A stretch of 35,257 nt of DNA from Streptomyces hilarionis (GCF_024539675.1 NZ_JAHHIT010000098.1:1-35257), one strand, 5' to 3'; counted from the first letter of the stretch, positions 16,337 through 25,776 are shown. Numbers and translations: made by a program. The notes: generated by a model from the sequence alone, not told the origin.

Positions 16337-18031
16337 TCAGTTCGGGGAGGAGCCTCCGCCGGCCGCGTCGGCGAGATCGCCGATCCAGCCGGTGACGTCG
16401 CCGACCCAGCCGCTGATCAGCTGCCAGTAGCTCTTGCCCGTGCCGATCCACTCCTGCAACGGGCTCAGCTCCCAGATCAGCCAGCCGGCCACGAACAGGA
16501 TGACGATCGTGAACAGGCAGCCCTTCAGACAGCCCAGGCCGGGGATCCGCATCGGGTTGGCGCTGCGCTGCCGGGGCTCGCGCGGCTGCCGGGGCTCAGG
16601 CGCGGGCCGCCGGCGCGGCTGCTGCTGCGGGGGCGGGGCGTAGCGCTGCTGCTGGGGCTGCTGGGCCTGCTGGGGCTGCGGAGGCGACGCGTACCGCTGC
16701 TGGTGCTGCTGCTGCTGGCCGGGGTACCCGTAGCCGGGCTGCTGCGGCTGCTGCGGCTGCTGGGGGCGGCGCGGCTGCTGCGGCTGCTGTTGCGGGCGGG
16801 AGACCTGCCGCTGGGGGCGGCGGCGCAACGGGTCGTCGCCGGGGTCGAGGTACTGCTGGACCTGGGTCTGCTCGTTGCGGTCGCGGGCGCCCTGCATCTG
16901 GGACTGCCAGGGGTGCGGCTGCTCCGGCGGCTGCGCGGGCCCGCCGTACTGGCCGGGCGGCACCGGCGGCAGGACGGCCGTCGGGTCGGCGGCGCCCTGC
17001 GGACCGCCCGTGCGGGGCAGGACGGCGGTGGGGTCGGCGGCGCCCGCCGGGCCCGCCGTGTGCGGCAGGACGCTGGTCGCGGCGTTCGGGTCGTAGGCGC
17101 CGCCGGGCACGGTGGCGGGCGCCGGGTCGGGCGCGAGCAGATGGCCGACGCCGTCGGCGGCCGCGATCTGCATGGAGTTGGCGTGCACGCCGATGCCCTC
17201 GGCGACGATCCGCAGGCCGCGCGCGAGGTTCTCGGCGCTCGGCCGGTGGTCGGGGTTCTTGCTCAGACAGCGCTCGATGACCGTCCAGAGCGGGTCGGGG
17301 ACCGTGGAGGGACGGCGCGGCTCGGCGCTCAGGTGCTGGTGCAGGACCTCCAGGGCGGAGCCCCCGGAGAACGGCGGCCGGCCCGTGACCAGCTCGTACA
17401 TCAGGATGCCGGCGCCGTAGATGTCCACGGCGGAGGTCTGCGGGCGGCCCTCGGCGGACTCGGGGGCGACGTACGCGGGCGTGCCGACGAACTCGCTGGT
17501 GCGGGTCAGGCCCGGGGAGTCGGCGAGGCGCGCGATGCCGAAGTCGGTGAGCAGCGGGTGCATCTGGCCGCCGTCCTGCTTGAGCAGGACGTTGGCCGGC
17601 TTCAGGTCGCGGTGCACCACGCCGTCGGCGTGGCTGGCGGCGAGCGCGTCGGCGATCTGGGCGGTGAGCAGGGCCGCGGCCACCGGGGTGAAGGGGCCGT
17701 TCTCGCGCAGGTAACGATGCAGGTCGGGGCCCTCGACGAGGTCCATGACCAGGGCCAGCAGATCGCCCTCGACGACCAGGTCGCGGACCCGGACGATGTT
17801 GGGGTGGGTCAGGCGCAGCAGGACGGAGCGCTCGCGCAGGAAGCGCATCACGACGTCGGGGTCGTTCGCGAGCTCCTCCTTGAGGACCTTGATCGCGACG
17901 GTTTCCCCGGGCTGCCCCGCGACGGCCGCCTCGGCGCCCGCGGTCTCACGCTGGCGGGCTCGCCAGACGGTGCCCGTGGCGCCGCGTCCGAGCGGCTCCT
18001 CGAGCAGGTACTTGCTGCCTACCGGCCGCAC
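16337..18031 (-). CDS. pkaA: Ser/Thr protein kinase with Pro/Gln-rich linker (PkaA type)
   Basis: 564 residues from the GTG at 18031, with GGGAG 8 bases upstream. Kinase motifs: LGRGATGTV (14-22), Lys-48, HRDLKPAN with Asp-142, DFG (163-165) and APE (189-191). About 15 extra residues (AGAEAAVAGQPGE) lie between the Gly loop and the Lys strand. After the kinase comes a duplicated AGAADPTAVLP-type unit, then a long Pro/Gln-rich stretch (about 400-495), a membrane helix (about 506-526) and a short amphipathic outer part with regular Trp. It is 138 bases upstream of pkaB on the same strand. The Gln/Pro linker is typical of PkaA and suggests a scaffold. FHA proteins bind phosphothreonine, so the divergent FHA protein is a possible partner (inference). 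Confidence 0.9.
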   Translation of the reverse strand: MRPVGSKYLLEEPLGRGATGTVWRARQRETAGAEAAVAGQPGETVAIKVLKEELANDPDVVMRFLRERSVLLRLTHPNIVRVRDLVVEGDLLALVMDLVEGPDLHRYLRENGPFTPVAAALLTAQIADALAASHADGVVHRDLKPANVLLKQDGGQMHPLLTDFGIARLADSPGLTRTSEFVGTPAYVAPESAEGRPQTSAVDIYGAGILMYELVTGRPPFSGGSALEVLHQHLSAEPRRPSTVPDPLWTVIERCLSKNPDHRPSAENLARGLRIVAEGIGVHANSMQIAAADGVGHLLAPDPAPATVPGGAYDPNAATSVLPHTAGPAGAADPTAVLPRTGGPQGAADPTAVLPPVPPGQYGGPAQPPEQPHPWQSQMQGARDRNEQTQVQQYLDPGDDPLRRRPQRQVSRPQQQPQQPRRPQQPQQPQQPGYGYPGQQQQHQQRYASPPQPQQAQQPQQQRYAPPPQQQPRRRPAPEPRQPREPRQRSANPMRIPGLGCLKGCLFTIVILFVAGWLIWELSPLQEWIGTGKSYWQLISGWVGDVTGWIGDLADAAGGGSSPN

Positions 18032-18382
18032 GTCATGCGCTCCCTGCTGCTTGCTCGTCAGACTCGCCGGCCCGTGGGCCCCGCTCGTCTGTCCCGCCAG
18101 TGTTCCGACCCACTGTAGTGCCGTGATGCGGACGCCGGGCGGTCGTCGCGGTCGTCCCCGTCGCGGGGAAAGACGCTTCACCCGGTCTTCCTGGTTGCCG
18201 GAGCCGGACGTGACCGATCTCAACTGATCGTCGGTGACGCACCCGGCAGGCACTTTTGCGGGCAGAGCCGACCAATCAAGATCACTTGTCCTCGGGAGAG
18301 GGGCGCGTTGTCAGTGACAGGTGCGAGGATGCCTTCAGTACTGGCCGCTGTGCTCGTGTGAGGTGGGGGGAAGCCCGCGCCC
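18032..18382. promoter_or_regulatory. Divergent promoter region between pkaA and the FHA gene
   Basis: 351 bases. On the minus strand TACAGT (18117-18112) is a fair -10 for pkaA, without a clear -35. Toward the FHA gene, TTGTCAGTGACA (18309-18320) carries an 11-bp palindrome TGTCA-G-TGACA that could be an operator. No gene is supported. Confidence 0.35.
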
Positions 18383-21300
18383 GTGCAGAAGGGACCGCTG
18401 ACGGCGATGCAGATCCGGCTGACCGTCGTAGACCCGACGGGCGCGCCCGCCGATTCCCGGCCCCGCGCCGCGAGCTGCGACGTGCTGGTCACGGCGCCCG
18501 CCGGCACGGCCCTGGCGGCGGTGGCGTCCGCGCTGGCCGCGGCGGTCTGCGGCGAGGGGGCCGCGCCGTCCTCGTCCGCGGCGGCGGTCGTCCTCTACGC
18601 GGGCGTCGAGCGGCTGGACGCGCAGCGCTGCACCCTGGGCGAGCCCCCGCTGACCGACGGCGCGGTGCTCTCCCTGGGCGCCCCGGCCGATCCCGAGCCG
18701 CATCCCGAGGTCGACGACGCCCCGGCCCGTCTGCACGTGGTGGCCGGTCCCGACGCGGGCGGCGTCCATCTGCTGCACGGCGGCCAGGTCCGCGTGGGCC
18801 GCTCGGCCGACGCCGACGTGCCGCTCGACGACCCGGACGTCTCACGGCTGCACTGCGCGGTGACGCTCTCGCCCGAGGGCCGGGTCACGGTGGCCGACCT
18901 GGGCTCCACCAACGGCACCACGCTCGACGGCGCGCCGGTGCCGGAGCGCCCCGTCCGCCTGCCCGCGGGCGCCCTGCTGCGGGTCGGCGAGTCGGCCCTG
19001 CGGCTGGCGCCGCCCGGCGGGCCGGGCCCCCGGGTGGCGACCACGCCGGACGGCGAGGGCCACGTCCGCGTCCCCTGCGGGAGCGCGGCGCAGCAGGACG
19101 CGCAGAGCGCCCACCCGCGCGTGAACGGCTCCGGCGCGCCGGACGGCGACGGCGCGGGCACGGGCGGCACGGCCTCCGACCGGCCGCACGACCCCTCCGG
19201 CCACGGCGCCTCCGGCCACGGCCCCGGCGCGGCCGGCCCGGCGGGAGCGACCGCCCACGCCTACGGCACGGTCGACTGGGGCGGCGCGTCGCGCGCCCGG
19301 GGCGTGGTCCCGGAACCGCGTCGGCACGGGCTCGGGGGCGCCTCCCCCGCGCCGCCCGTCGTCCCGGGCCAGGGCACGGCGCCGAGCGTCGAGACCCGCC
19401 CCGGTGGCGAGACGCGCCCGCCGGGCGGATCCTCCCCCGCCGGTCCGTCCGCGGCGGGCGACGCCTCGTCGGCCACGCACGGGGGCCGCGCCCGGCCCGG
19501 CTCCCTCGCCGCCGGCCACGACGACGCGCGCGGTCCGCACGGCGCGTCCGACGACACCGCCGCCCACCACCTCTCCTTCCTCGCCGACGGCGACCGCGAG
19601 GGCCGGGCCGGGACCGGCGGCCACAGCGGCCACGACGCCGGGGACGCCGGCGAGCACGGCGTCGACGACGGTCCGCGCGGCTCCGGCCGCCGCAAGGGGA
19701 CCCCCCTGCGCGGCACCGACGTGCCCCCGGGCGTGCGCAGGCGCGGCCTCTCCGCGTGGGCGCGCCGGCTGGCGGGCGGCCGTGGCCCCGCGGCGGACCA
19801 GGCGGACGCCGGTTCCGGCGAGGAGCCGGTCGCCGGAGCCGAGCCGCAGCCGGCCGCCGTGCCCACGGCCGCTCCCGAGACCTGGCCGGACCCGGCGGCG
19901 CTGCTGCTGACGGCGCTGGGCCCGGGCCCCCGGCTGTGGGAGCGCGCGCCCGGGCACCCGGAGGCGCTCGCGGTGCGCCTCGGCACGGCCGACCGGGCCG
20001 CGCCGGACGGCTCGGGCCTGCTGCCCGCGGTCCCGGTGACCGCCGGTCTGCGCGAGGTCGGGGCGCTCGGGCTGGCCGGGCCGCGGCCGCGGCTGGCCGG
20101 GCTGGCGCGCGCGGTGCTGGCCCAGCTCGCCGCGCTGCACTCGCCCGAGACCCTGGAAGTCGTCCTGATCAGCACGGACCGCGGGCGGTCCGAGGAGGAA
20201 CGCACCGCCGAGTGGTCCTGGCTCGGCTGGCTGCCCCACCTGCGCCCGGGCCACGGCCAGGACTGCCGTCTCCTCCTGGCCTACGACCGCGACCAGGCCA
20301 CGGCCCGCGCGGACGAACTGCTGCGCCGGCTGGAGGACTGCCTGTCCGACGGCACGGCCGGCGACGCCCGGCCGTCCCCGCCGACCGGCGCGGCCCGCCG
20401 CCCCTCCTGGGCCGTGACGGACGACTCGGCCGGCGGCGCCTTCCCCGGCCCCTACACGGTGGTCGTCGTGGACGGCGACCCGGGCGGCGCGGATCTGCGC
20501 GAGGCGGTGGCGCGGCTGGCGGTGGCCGGTCCGCGCGCCGGCATCCATGTCGTCTGTCTGGCGGAGACGCCCGCCGCCTCCCCCTCCTCGCCGGTGTCGG
20601 AGACCTACGAGGCGGCCTGCGCGGCGGCGCCCACGTTCCGCGCGTGCGGGGCGGTCGCCCTGCTCAGCGGTGACGTGGCGACGGCGCTGCGGCTGCTGCG
20701 GGTCGCACCGGCCGGCGCGCGGTCGGAGCGCCCCGGGCCGGTGGGCCCCGGCACGGTCGGCGCGGTGGACGCCGTCTCCCTCGCCTGGGCGGAGCGCTTC
20801 GCGCGGGCCCTCGCCCCACTGCGCCCGGACGGTGCGGCCGGCGGCGAGCGGCACCCGCGGGTGTCGGCGCCGCTGCCCGCGTCCGCCCGCCTGCTCGACG
20901 AACTGGGCCTCGCCCGGGCCACGCCCGCCTCCCTGATGGCCCGTTGGGCGGCCGCGGCGGACGACGCCGACGCGCTCGGCGGCCGGGCATGGGCCGTGCT
21001 GGGCGCCGGCCCGCGCGGCCCGGTGGGCGTGGATCTGGCGGCCGAGGGCCCCCACCTGCTGATCGAGGGCCCGACCGGCAGCGGGCGCACGGAACTGCTG
21101 CGGGCGGTGGTCGCCTCGCTGGCCGCCGCCGAGCGGCCGGACCGGCTGAGCGTCATCCTGCTGGACGGCCGCGACACCGTCGGCAAGGGCGGCGGCGGGC
21201 CCGGCGACGGACTGCGGGTCTGCACGGACCTGCCGCACGTCACCACGCACCTCACCGCCAACGACCCGGTCCGCATGCGGGAGTTCGCGCAGTCGCTGAG

Positions 21301-22048
21301 CGCCGAGCTGAAGCGGCGGACCGAGCTGCTGGGCCGCTCGGACTTCGCCGAGTGGCACACGCACCGCGCGGTCTCCGGCCGCATCGTCCCGCAGCGCACC
21401 GCGAAGCCGCAGCGCACCGCGAACCCGTCGAGCGCCGCGGCCCCGGGCTCGGCCGGCGGCGCCGCCGACCTCGACGCCCCGCCGAGCTCCACCCTGCGGC
21501 TGCGGCCGGGGGCGACGGCCCGTCAACAGGCCGAGGCCGCACCGCCGCTGCCCCGCCTGGTCGTGGTGGTGGACGACCTGGACGCGCTGGTCTCCCCCGC
21601 CCTCGGCTCCCCGGGCCGGCCCGCGGCCGGTTCGGTGATGCGCGCGCTGGAGGCGGTGGCCCGCGAGGGCGAGCGGCTCGGCGTGCACCTGGTGGCGGCG
21701 ACCGGCCCCGGAGGCCGTACGGCGGAGTCGGAGCCCGCCCGCCGCTCCACGGTGCGGATCACGCTGGAGGCTCCGGTGTCCGGCCCGGACGAACCGGCGC
21801 CGGGCCGTGGCCGTCTCCGGGGCGCCGACGGCCGGCTCACCCCGTTCCAGGGCGGCCGCGTCACGGGCCGCATCCCCCGCACGGCGACCCTGCGTCCCAC
21901 GGTGGTCCCCCTGGAGTGGGCCCGGATGGGCGACCCGCCGACCCGCAGACCGGTACGGGAACTGGGCAACGGGCCCACGGACCTGGCGCTGCTGGCCAGC
22001 GCCCTGGAACGCGCGGCACGGCACCCCAGCCCGTCCGGCGTCCACTGA
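18383..22048 (+). CDS. FHA domain protein fused to FtsK/EccC-like ATPase modules
   Basis: 1221 residues from the GTG (GGAAG 9 bases before it); the ATG at 18407, eight residues on, starts the conserved-looking MQIRLTVVDP and may be the true start. Residues 1-100 form a ubiquitin-like/EccD-like region of unclear identity. The FHA domain (about 116-210) has GR (139-140), SRLH (154-157) and GSTNGT (174-179), the phosphothreonine-binding residues. A Gly/His/Pro/Ala-rich linker spans about 215-495. From about 500 an EccC/FtsK-like module begins (PRLWERAPGHPEALAVRLG, LAQLAALHSPETLEVVLI, LGWLPHLRPGH). A second has GPTGSGRT (896-903) as Walker A with Arg for Lys, and VVVVDDLDAL (1060-1069) as Walker B. 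No membrane helix is seen. Known FtsK/EccC ATPases drive DNA or type VII substrate movement; the altered P-loop makes this one more likely a regulatory or scaffold protein (inference). Confidence 0.85.
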   Translation: MQKGPLTAMQIRLTVVDPTGAPADSRPRAASCDVLVTAPAGTALAAVASALAAAVCGEGAAPSSSAAAVVLYAGVERLDAQRCTLGEPPLTDGAVLSLGAPADPEPHPEVDDAPARLHVVAGPDAGGVHLLHGGQVRVGRSADADVPLDDPDVSRLHCAVTLSPEGRVTVADLGSTNGTTLDGAPVPERPVRLPAGALLRVGESALRLAPPGGPGPRVATTPDGEGHVRVPCGSAAQQDAQSAHPRVNGSGAPDGDGAGTGGTASDRPHDPSGHGASGHGPGAAGPAGATAHAYGTVDWGGASRARGVVPEPRRHGLGGASPAPPVVPGQGTAPSVETRPGGETRPPGGSSPAGPSAAGDASSATHGGRARPGSLAAGHDDARGPHGASDDTAAHHLSFLADGDREGRAGTGGHSGHDAGDAGEHGVDDGPRGSGRRKGTPLRGTDVPPGVRRRGLSAWARRLAGGRGPAADQADAGSGEEPVAGAEPQPAAVPTAAPETWPDPAALLLTALGPGPRLWERAPGHPEALAVRLGTADRAAPDGSGLLPAVPVTAGLREVGALGLAGPRPRLAGLARAVLAQLAALHSPETLEVVLISTDRGRSEEERTAEWSWLGWLPHLRPGHGQDCRLLLAYDRDQATARADELLRRLEDCLSDGTAGDARPSPPTGAARRPSWAVTDDSAGGAFPGPYTVVVVDGDPGGADLREAVARLAVAGPRAGIHVVCLAETPAASPSSPVSETYEAACAAAPTFRACGAVALLSGDVATALRLLRVAPAGARSERPGPVGPGTVGAVDAVSLAWAERFARALAPLRPDGAAGGERHPRVSAPLPASARLLDELGLARATPASLMARWAAAADDADALGGRAWAVLGAGPRGPVGVDLAAEGPHLLIEGPTGSGRTELLRAVVASLAAAERPDRLSVILLDGRDTVGKGGGGPGDGLRVCTDLPHVTTHLTANDPVRMREFAQSLSAELKRRTELLGRSDFAEWHTHRAVSGRIVPQRTAKPQRTANPSSAAAPGSAGGAADLDAPPSSTLRLRPGATARQQAEAAPPLPRLVVVVDDLDALVSPALGSPGRPAAGSVMRALEAVAREGERLGVHLVAATGPGGRTAESEPARRSTVRITLEAPVSGPDEPAPGRGRLRGADGRLTPFQGGRVTGRIPRTATLRPTVVPLEWARMGDPPTRRPVRELGNGPTDLALLASALERAARHPSPSGVH

Positions 22049-22194
22049 GCGCGGGACGCCCGGCACCGATCACGACGCGGTCACGATCCCCCGCTTGACA
22101 GGGCGGGCGCTCTTGCCGACCCCCGGCGCCCGGCGTAGACCAGTGCCACGGGACAGCGCTCAACGTTCGACGAGGAACGAAGAACGGGGCAGTG

Positions 22195-23577
22195 ATGCGC
22201 AGCACGAGCAGCACCATCCGCACACGCAGGACCGTGAAAGCGGCCGCCACGCTCGTGGCGGGAGCCCTCGCGCTCTCGCTCACCGCATGCGGCGGCGACG
22301 ACGACAAGAGCAACGGCGCCGACGGCGGCACCGGGACCAAGGACTCGGGCAGCACCCTCGCCCTCCCCAAGCTGAACGGCACCACGCTCGAGGTGGCCGC
22401 CGTCTGGACGGGCACGGAGCAGGCGAACTTCAAGAAGGTGCTGGCCGAGTTCGAGAAGCGCACCGGCGCGAAGATCACCTTCGTGCCCGCGCAGGACCCG
22501 ATCATCAACTTCCTGGGCTCGAAGATCGCGGGCGGCTCCCCGCCGGACGTGGCCATGCTGCCGCAGCCCGGGGCCATCAAGCAGGCCGCCGAGAAGGGCT
22601 GGGCCAAGCCGCTGGGGGCCGAGGCCCAGGCGCAGCTCGCCAAGAACTACTCCCGGGGCTGGCAGGACATCGGCAAGGTCGGCGGCAAGCAGTACGGCGT
22701 CTACTACAAGGCGGCCAACAAGTCGCTGATCTGGTACAACGCCAAGGTCTTCGAGAACGCGGGCGCGTCCGAGCCCAAGACGTGGAAGGACCTGCTGGCC
22801 ACCGCGCAGACGGTGTACGACTCCGGCGTCACCCCGTTCTCGGTCGGCGGCGCCGACGGCTGGACCCTCACCGACTGGTTCGAGAACGTCTACCTCTCCC
22901 AGGCGGGCCCGGAGAAGTACGACCAGCTGGCCCAGCACAAGATCAAGTGGACGGACCCTTCCGTCAAGGAGGCGCTGACCACGCTCGCCCAGGTCTGGGG
23001 GAAGAAGGACTGGATCGCGGGCGGCGCGAACGGCGCGCTCCAGACGGAGTTCCCCGCCTCGGTGACGCAGACGTTCACCGGCGGCGACCAGCCGAAGGCG
23101 GCGATGGTCTACGAGGGCGACTTCGTGCAGGTCAACATTGCCGACACCAAGTCGAAGGTGGGCACGGACGCCAAGGTGTTCCCGTTCCCGACCGTCGGGG
23201 GCACCGCGCCGGTGGTCTCGGGCGGCGACGCGGCGGTCGTCCTGAAGGACTCCAAGGGGGCCCAGGCGCTGGCGACCTTCCTGGCCTCGCCGGACGCGGC
23301 GCAGATCCAGGCCAAGCTCGGCGGCTACCTCTCGCCGAACAAGAACGTCGACGTCTCCGCGTACCCGAACGACGTCCAGCGCACGATCGCCAAGGCGCTG
23401 GTCGCGGCCGGCGACGACTTCCGCTTCGACATGTCGGACCAGGCGCCGCAGGCCTTCGGCGGCACGCCCGGCAAGGGCGAGTGGAAGGACCTCCAGGACT
23501 TCCTGAAGAACCCGTCGAACGTGGCCGGCATCCAGGCGAAACTGGAGTCGGACGCGGCGGCCGCGTACGGGAACTGA
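22195..23577 (+). CDS. ABC transporter substrate-binding lipoprotein (sugar type, family 1)
   Basis: 460 residues. Lipobox LTAC with Cys-32 after a hydrophobic signal; the basic TRTRRTVK precedes it. The mature part opens with an acidic/Gly spacer, then TTLEVAAVWTG, AEFEKRTGAKITFV and GGSPPDVAMLPQPG, the typical start of sugar-binding family 1 proteins. Later blocks (QYGVYYKAANKSLIWYN, FENVYLS) fit the same fold. Known role: captures an oligosaccharide outside the cell and presents it to the two permeases that follow. The substrate cannot be read from the sequence, and no glycosidase or regulator is adjacent. The ATG at 22195 is preferred over the GTG just before it. A TTGACA hexamer (22095-22100) occurs upstream, but no -10 is at the right distance. 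Confidence 0.93.
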   Translation: MRSTSSTIRTRRTVKAAATLVAGALALSLTACGGDDDKSNGADGGTGTKDSGSTLALPKLNGTTLEVAAVWTGTEQANFKKVLAEFEKRTGAKITFVPAQDPIINFLGSKIAGGSPPDVAMLPQPGAIKQAAEKGWAKPLGAEAQAQLAKNYSRGWQDIGKVGGKQYGVYYKAANKSLIWYNAKVFENAGASEPKTWKDLLATAQTVYDSGVTPFSVGGADGWTLTDWFENVYLSQAGPEKYDQLAQHKIKWTDPSVKEALTTLAQVWGKKDWIAGGANGALQTEFPASVTQTFTGGDQPKAAMVYEGDFVQVNIADTKSKVGTDAKVFPFPTVGGTAPVVSGGDAAVVLKDSKGAQALATFLASPDAAQIQAKLGGYLSPNKNVDVSAYPNDVQRTIAKALVAAGDDFRFDMSDQAPQAFGGTPGKGEWKDLQDFLKNPSNVAGIQAKLESDAAAAYGN

Positions 23578-23584
23578 CGCGGCG

Positions 23585-24928
23585 ATGGCGACGCCCAAGG
23601 CGGCGGGGGCTCCCGGAGCTCCCGCCCCTCCTCGCTCGCGCGGAAGCGTGACCGGCACGCGCAGGACCGTGGCAGCGCTGTTCCTGCTGCCCGCACTCGT
23701 GCTGCTCGGCGCGCTCGTGGTCTACCCCATCGGGTACTCGGTCGTCCGCAGTTTCTACGACCAGTCCGGCGACGGCTTCGCCGGCGTCGACAACTACAAG
23801 GCCCTCTTCACCGACGACGGCATCCGCACCGCCCTGAAGAACAACGTGATCTGGGTGGTGTTCGCGCCGACGGTCGCCACCGCGCTCGGTCTGATCTTCG
23901 CGGTGCTCACCGAACGGGTGCGCTGGGGCACCGCGTTCAAGCTGGTCGTCTTCATGCCGATGGCGATCTCCATGCTCGCCGCCGGCATCATCTTCCGGCT
24001 GGTGTACGACCAGGACCCGGACAAGGGCGTCGCCAACGCGGTCTGGGTGGGCGTGCACGACACGTTCGCCGAGGCGTCCGCGTTCCCCAAGGCGCACCCG
24101 GGCCGTGAGTCGCCACTCAAGGCCGACGGCGGCGGCTTCCTCACCAAGGAGCCCGTCCGGGCCGGCGTCCCGGTCTCCCTGCCCCTGGTCGGCGTGCCCC
24201 CCGACCAGATGCCCGGCAGCGCGGGGCGGGCCGTGAAGGCGCGGCCCGAACAGGGGGCCGTCACCGGCACCGCCTGGCAGGACTTCACCCGCGGCAAGGG
24301 CGTCGGCGCCCTCGGCGTGCCCGACCCGTCCGAGCTGGGCTACGCCGGGATGCGGATCGAGGCGGTGAAGGGCGGCGAGGTCGTGGCGTCGACGAAGGCC
24401 GCCGACGACGGCACGTTCACCCTCCCCGCCGCGGCGGACGGCGCGCACCTCAGGCTGCCCGCGGCCAACTTCAAGGAGGCGTACAACGGACTGGACTGGC
24501 TCGGCCCGTCGCTGGTCACCCCGGCGATCATCGGCTCCTACATCTGGATGTGGGCGGGGTTCGCGATGGTGCTGATCGCGGCCGGCCTGGCGGGCGTGCC
24601 CCGGGAACTGCTCGAGGCCGCGCGCGTCGACGGCGCCACCGAGTGGCAGGTGTTCCGCAGGGTCACCGTCCCGCTCCTCGCACCGGTCCTCGCGGTGGTC
24701 ACCGTCACGCTGATGATCAACGTGCTGAAGGTGTTCGACCTGGTGTTCATCATCGCCCCGGGCTCCTCGCAGGACGACGCCAACGTGCTCGCCCTGGAGC
24801 TGTACCGCAAGGGCTTCTCCGAGGACCAGCCGGGCATCGCCAGCGCCATCGCGGTGTTCCTGCTGCTGCTGGTGATCCCGGTGATGTGGTTCAACGTGCG
24901 CAGGCTGCGGCGGGAGGTGCGGCGGTGA
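23585..24928 (+). CDS. Sugar ABC transporter permease with large extracytoplasmic insert
   Basis: 447 residues, about 140 more than usual for MalF-type permeases. Helices lie at about 28-52, 88-110, 117-141, 313-336, 362-392 and 418-436. The EAA loop EAARVDGATEWQVFRRV (344-360) binds the ATPase. The extra segment (about 160-303) sits in one loop between helices. It is mostly polar, and near 257-298 it reads like a small beta-sandwich of the carboxypeptidase-regulatory type (MRIEAVKGGEVVAST, DDGTFTLPA). The start is 7 bases after the lipoprotein gene and its stop overlaps the next gene (GTGA). The insert may contact the binding protein or the wall (inference). Confidence 0.92.
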   Translation: MATPKAAGAPGAPAPPRSRGSVTGTRRTVAALFLLPALVLLGALVVYPIGYSVVRSFYDQSGDGFAGVDNYKALFTDDGIRTALKNNVIWVVFAPTVATALGLIFAVLTERVRWGTAFKLVVFMPMAISMLAAGIIFRLVYDQDPDKGVANAVWVGVHDTFAEASAFPKAHPGRESPLKADGGGFLTKEPVRAGVPVSLPLVGVPPDQMPGSAGRAVKARPEQGAVTGTAWQDFTRGKGVGALGVPDPSELGYAGMRIEAVKGGEVVASTKAADDGTFTLPAAADGAHLRLPAANFKEAYNGLDWLGPSLVTPAIIGSYIWMWAGFAMVLIAAGLAGVPRELLEAARVDGATEWQVFRRVTVPLLAPVLAVVTVTLMINVLKVFDLVFIIAPGSSQDDANVLALELYRKGFSEDQPGIASAIAVFLLLLVIPVMWFNVRRLRREVRR

Positions 24929-25776
24929 CCGGGCGACTCGAATGGATCATGAACAAGCTCAACGGCGGGCTGGTCCGCGCCTTTCTGATCGTCGTCGCCC
25001 TGTTCTGGCTGGTGCCGACCGTCGGGCTGCTCGTCTCCTCGCTCCGCGCTCCCGAGGACATGAGCGCGAGCGGCTGGTGGGAGGTGTTCTCCAAGCCCTC
25101 CCAACTCACCTTCGACAGCTACCACAAGCTGCTGGAGAACGGCGACATCACCGGTTCCCTGGTCAACACCGTGCTCATCACGGTGCCGGCCACGGTGCTG
25201 GTCGTCCTCATCGGCTCCCTCGCGGGCTACGCGTTCGCGTGGATGGAGTTCCCGGGGCGCGACTGGTGGTTCCTGGGCGTCGTCGGGCTGCTGGTCGTGC
25301 CGGTGCAGGTGGCGCTCATCCCGATCGCCGAACTGTTCGGCAAGATCGGCCTGTTCGGGAACATCCTGGGCGTCGTCCTGTTCCATGTCGGGTTCGGGCT
25401 GCCGTTCGCGGTGTTCCTGCTGCGCAACTTCTTCGCGGAGATCCCCCGCGAGCTGCTGGAGGCGGCCCGTCTGGACGGGGCGGGTGAACTGCGCCTGTTC
25501 GCCAGGGTCGTGATGCCGCTGGGCGCCCCCGCGATCGCGTCCCTGGGCATCTTCCAGTTCCTGTGGGTGTGGAACGACATGCTGGTCGCGCTGGTGTTCA
25601 CCAACGCCGACAGCCAGCCGATCACCGTGGCCCTCCAGACCCAGGTACGGCAGTTCGGCAACAACATCGACGTGCTCGCGCCCGGCGCGTTCATCTCGAT
25701 GGTGATCCCGCTGGCCGTGTTCTTCGCGTTCCAGCGGCAGTTCGTGTCCGGCGTGATGGCGGGCGCCGTCAAGTAG
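24925..25776 (+). CDS. Sugar ABC transporter permease, MalG type
   Basis: 283 residues from the GTG at 24925, preceded by GGGAGG with a 7-base gap and overlapping the first permease gene by four bases. Six helices, a usual length, and the EAA loop EAARLDGAGELRLFARVV with MPLGAP. WVWNDMLVALVF and the C-terminal FQRQFVSGVMAGAVK are standard for this subfamily. It pairs with the first permease to form the channel. No ATP-binding subunit follows; in Streptomyces several sugar importers share one ATPase, MsiK, encoded elsewhere, so this operon is probably complete as it stands. A strong hairpin closes it. Confidence 0.95.
   Translation: MTGRLEWIMNKLNGGLVRAFLIVVALFWLVPTVGLLVSSLRAPEDMSASGWWEVFSKPSQLTFDSYHKLLENGDITGSLVNTVLITVPATVLVVLIGSLAGYAFAWMEFPGRDWWFLGVVGLLVVPVQVALIPIAELFGKIGLFGNILGVVLFHVGFGLPFAVFLLRNFFAEIPRELLEAARLDGAGELRLFARVVMPLGAPAIASLGIFQFLWVWNDMLVALVFTNADSQPITVALQTQVRQFGNNIDVLAPGAFISMVIPLAVFFAFQRQFVSGVMAGAVK

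Noticed and set aside
18842..22066. Minus-strand 1074-codon frame opposite the FHA/FtsK-like gene
   Set aside because: Antisense shadow; the plus strand carries FHA and ATPase motifs, this frame none.
22095..22100. TTGACA as the -35 of the ABC transporter promoter
   Set aside because: No TANNNT hexamer at 16-19 bases downstream; the nearest (TAGACC, 22135) is 34 bases away.
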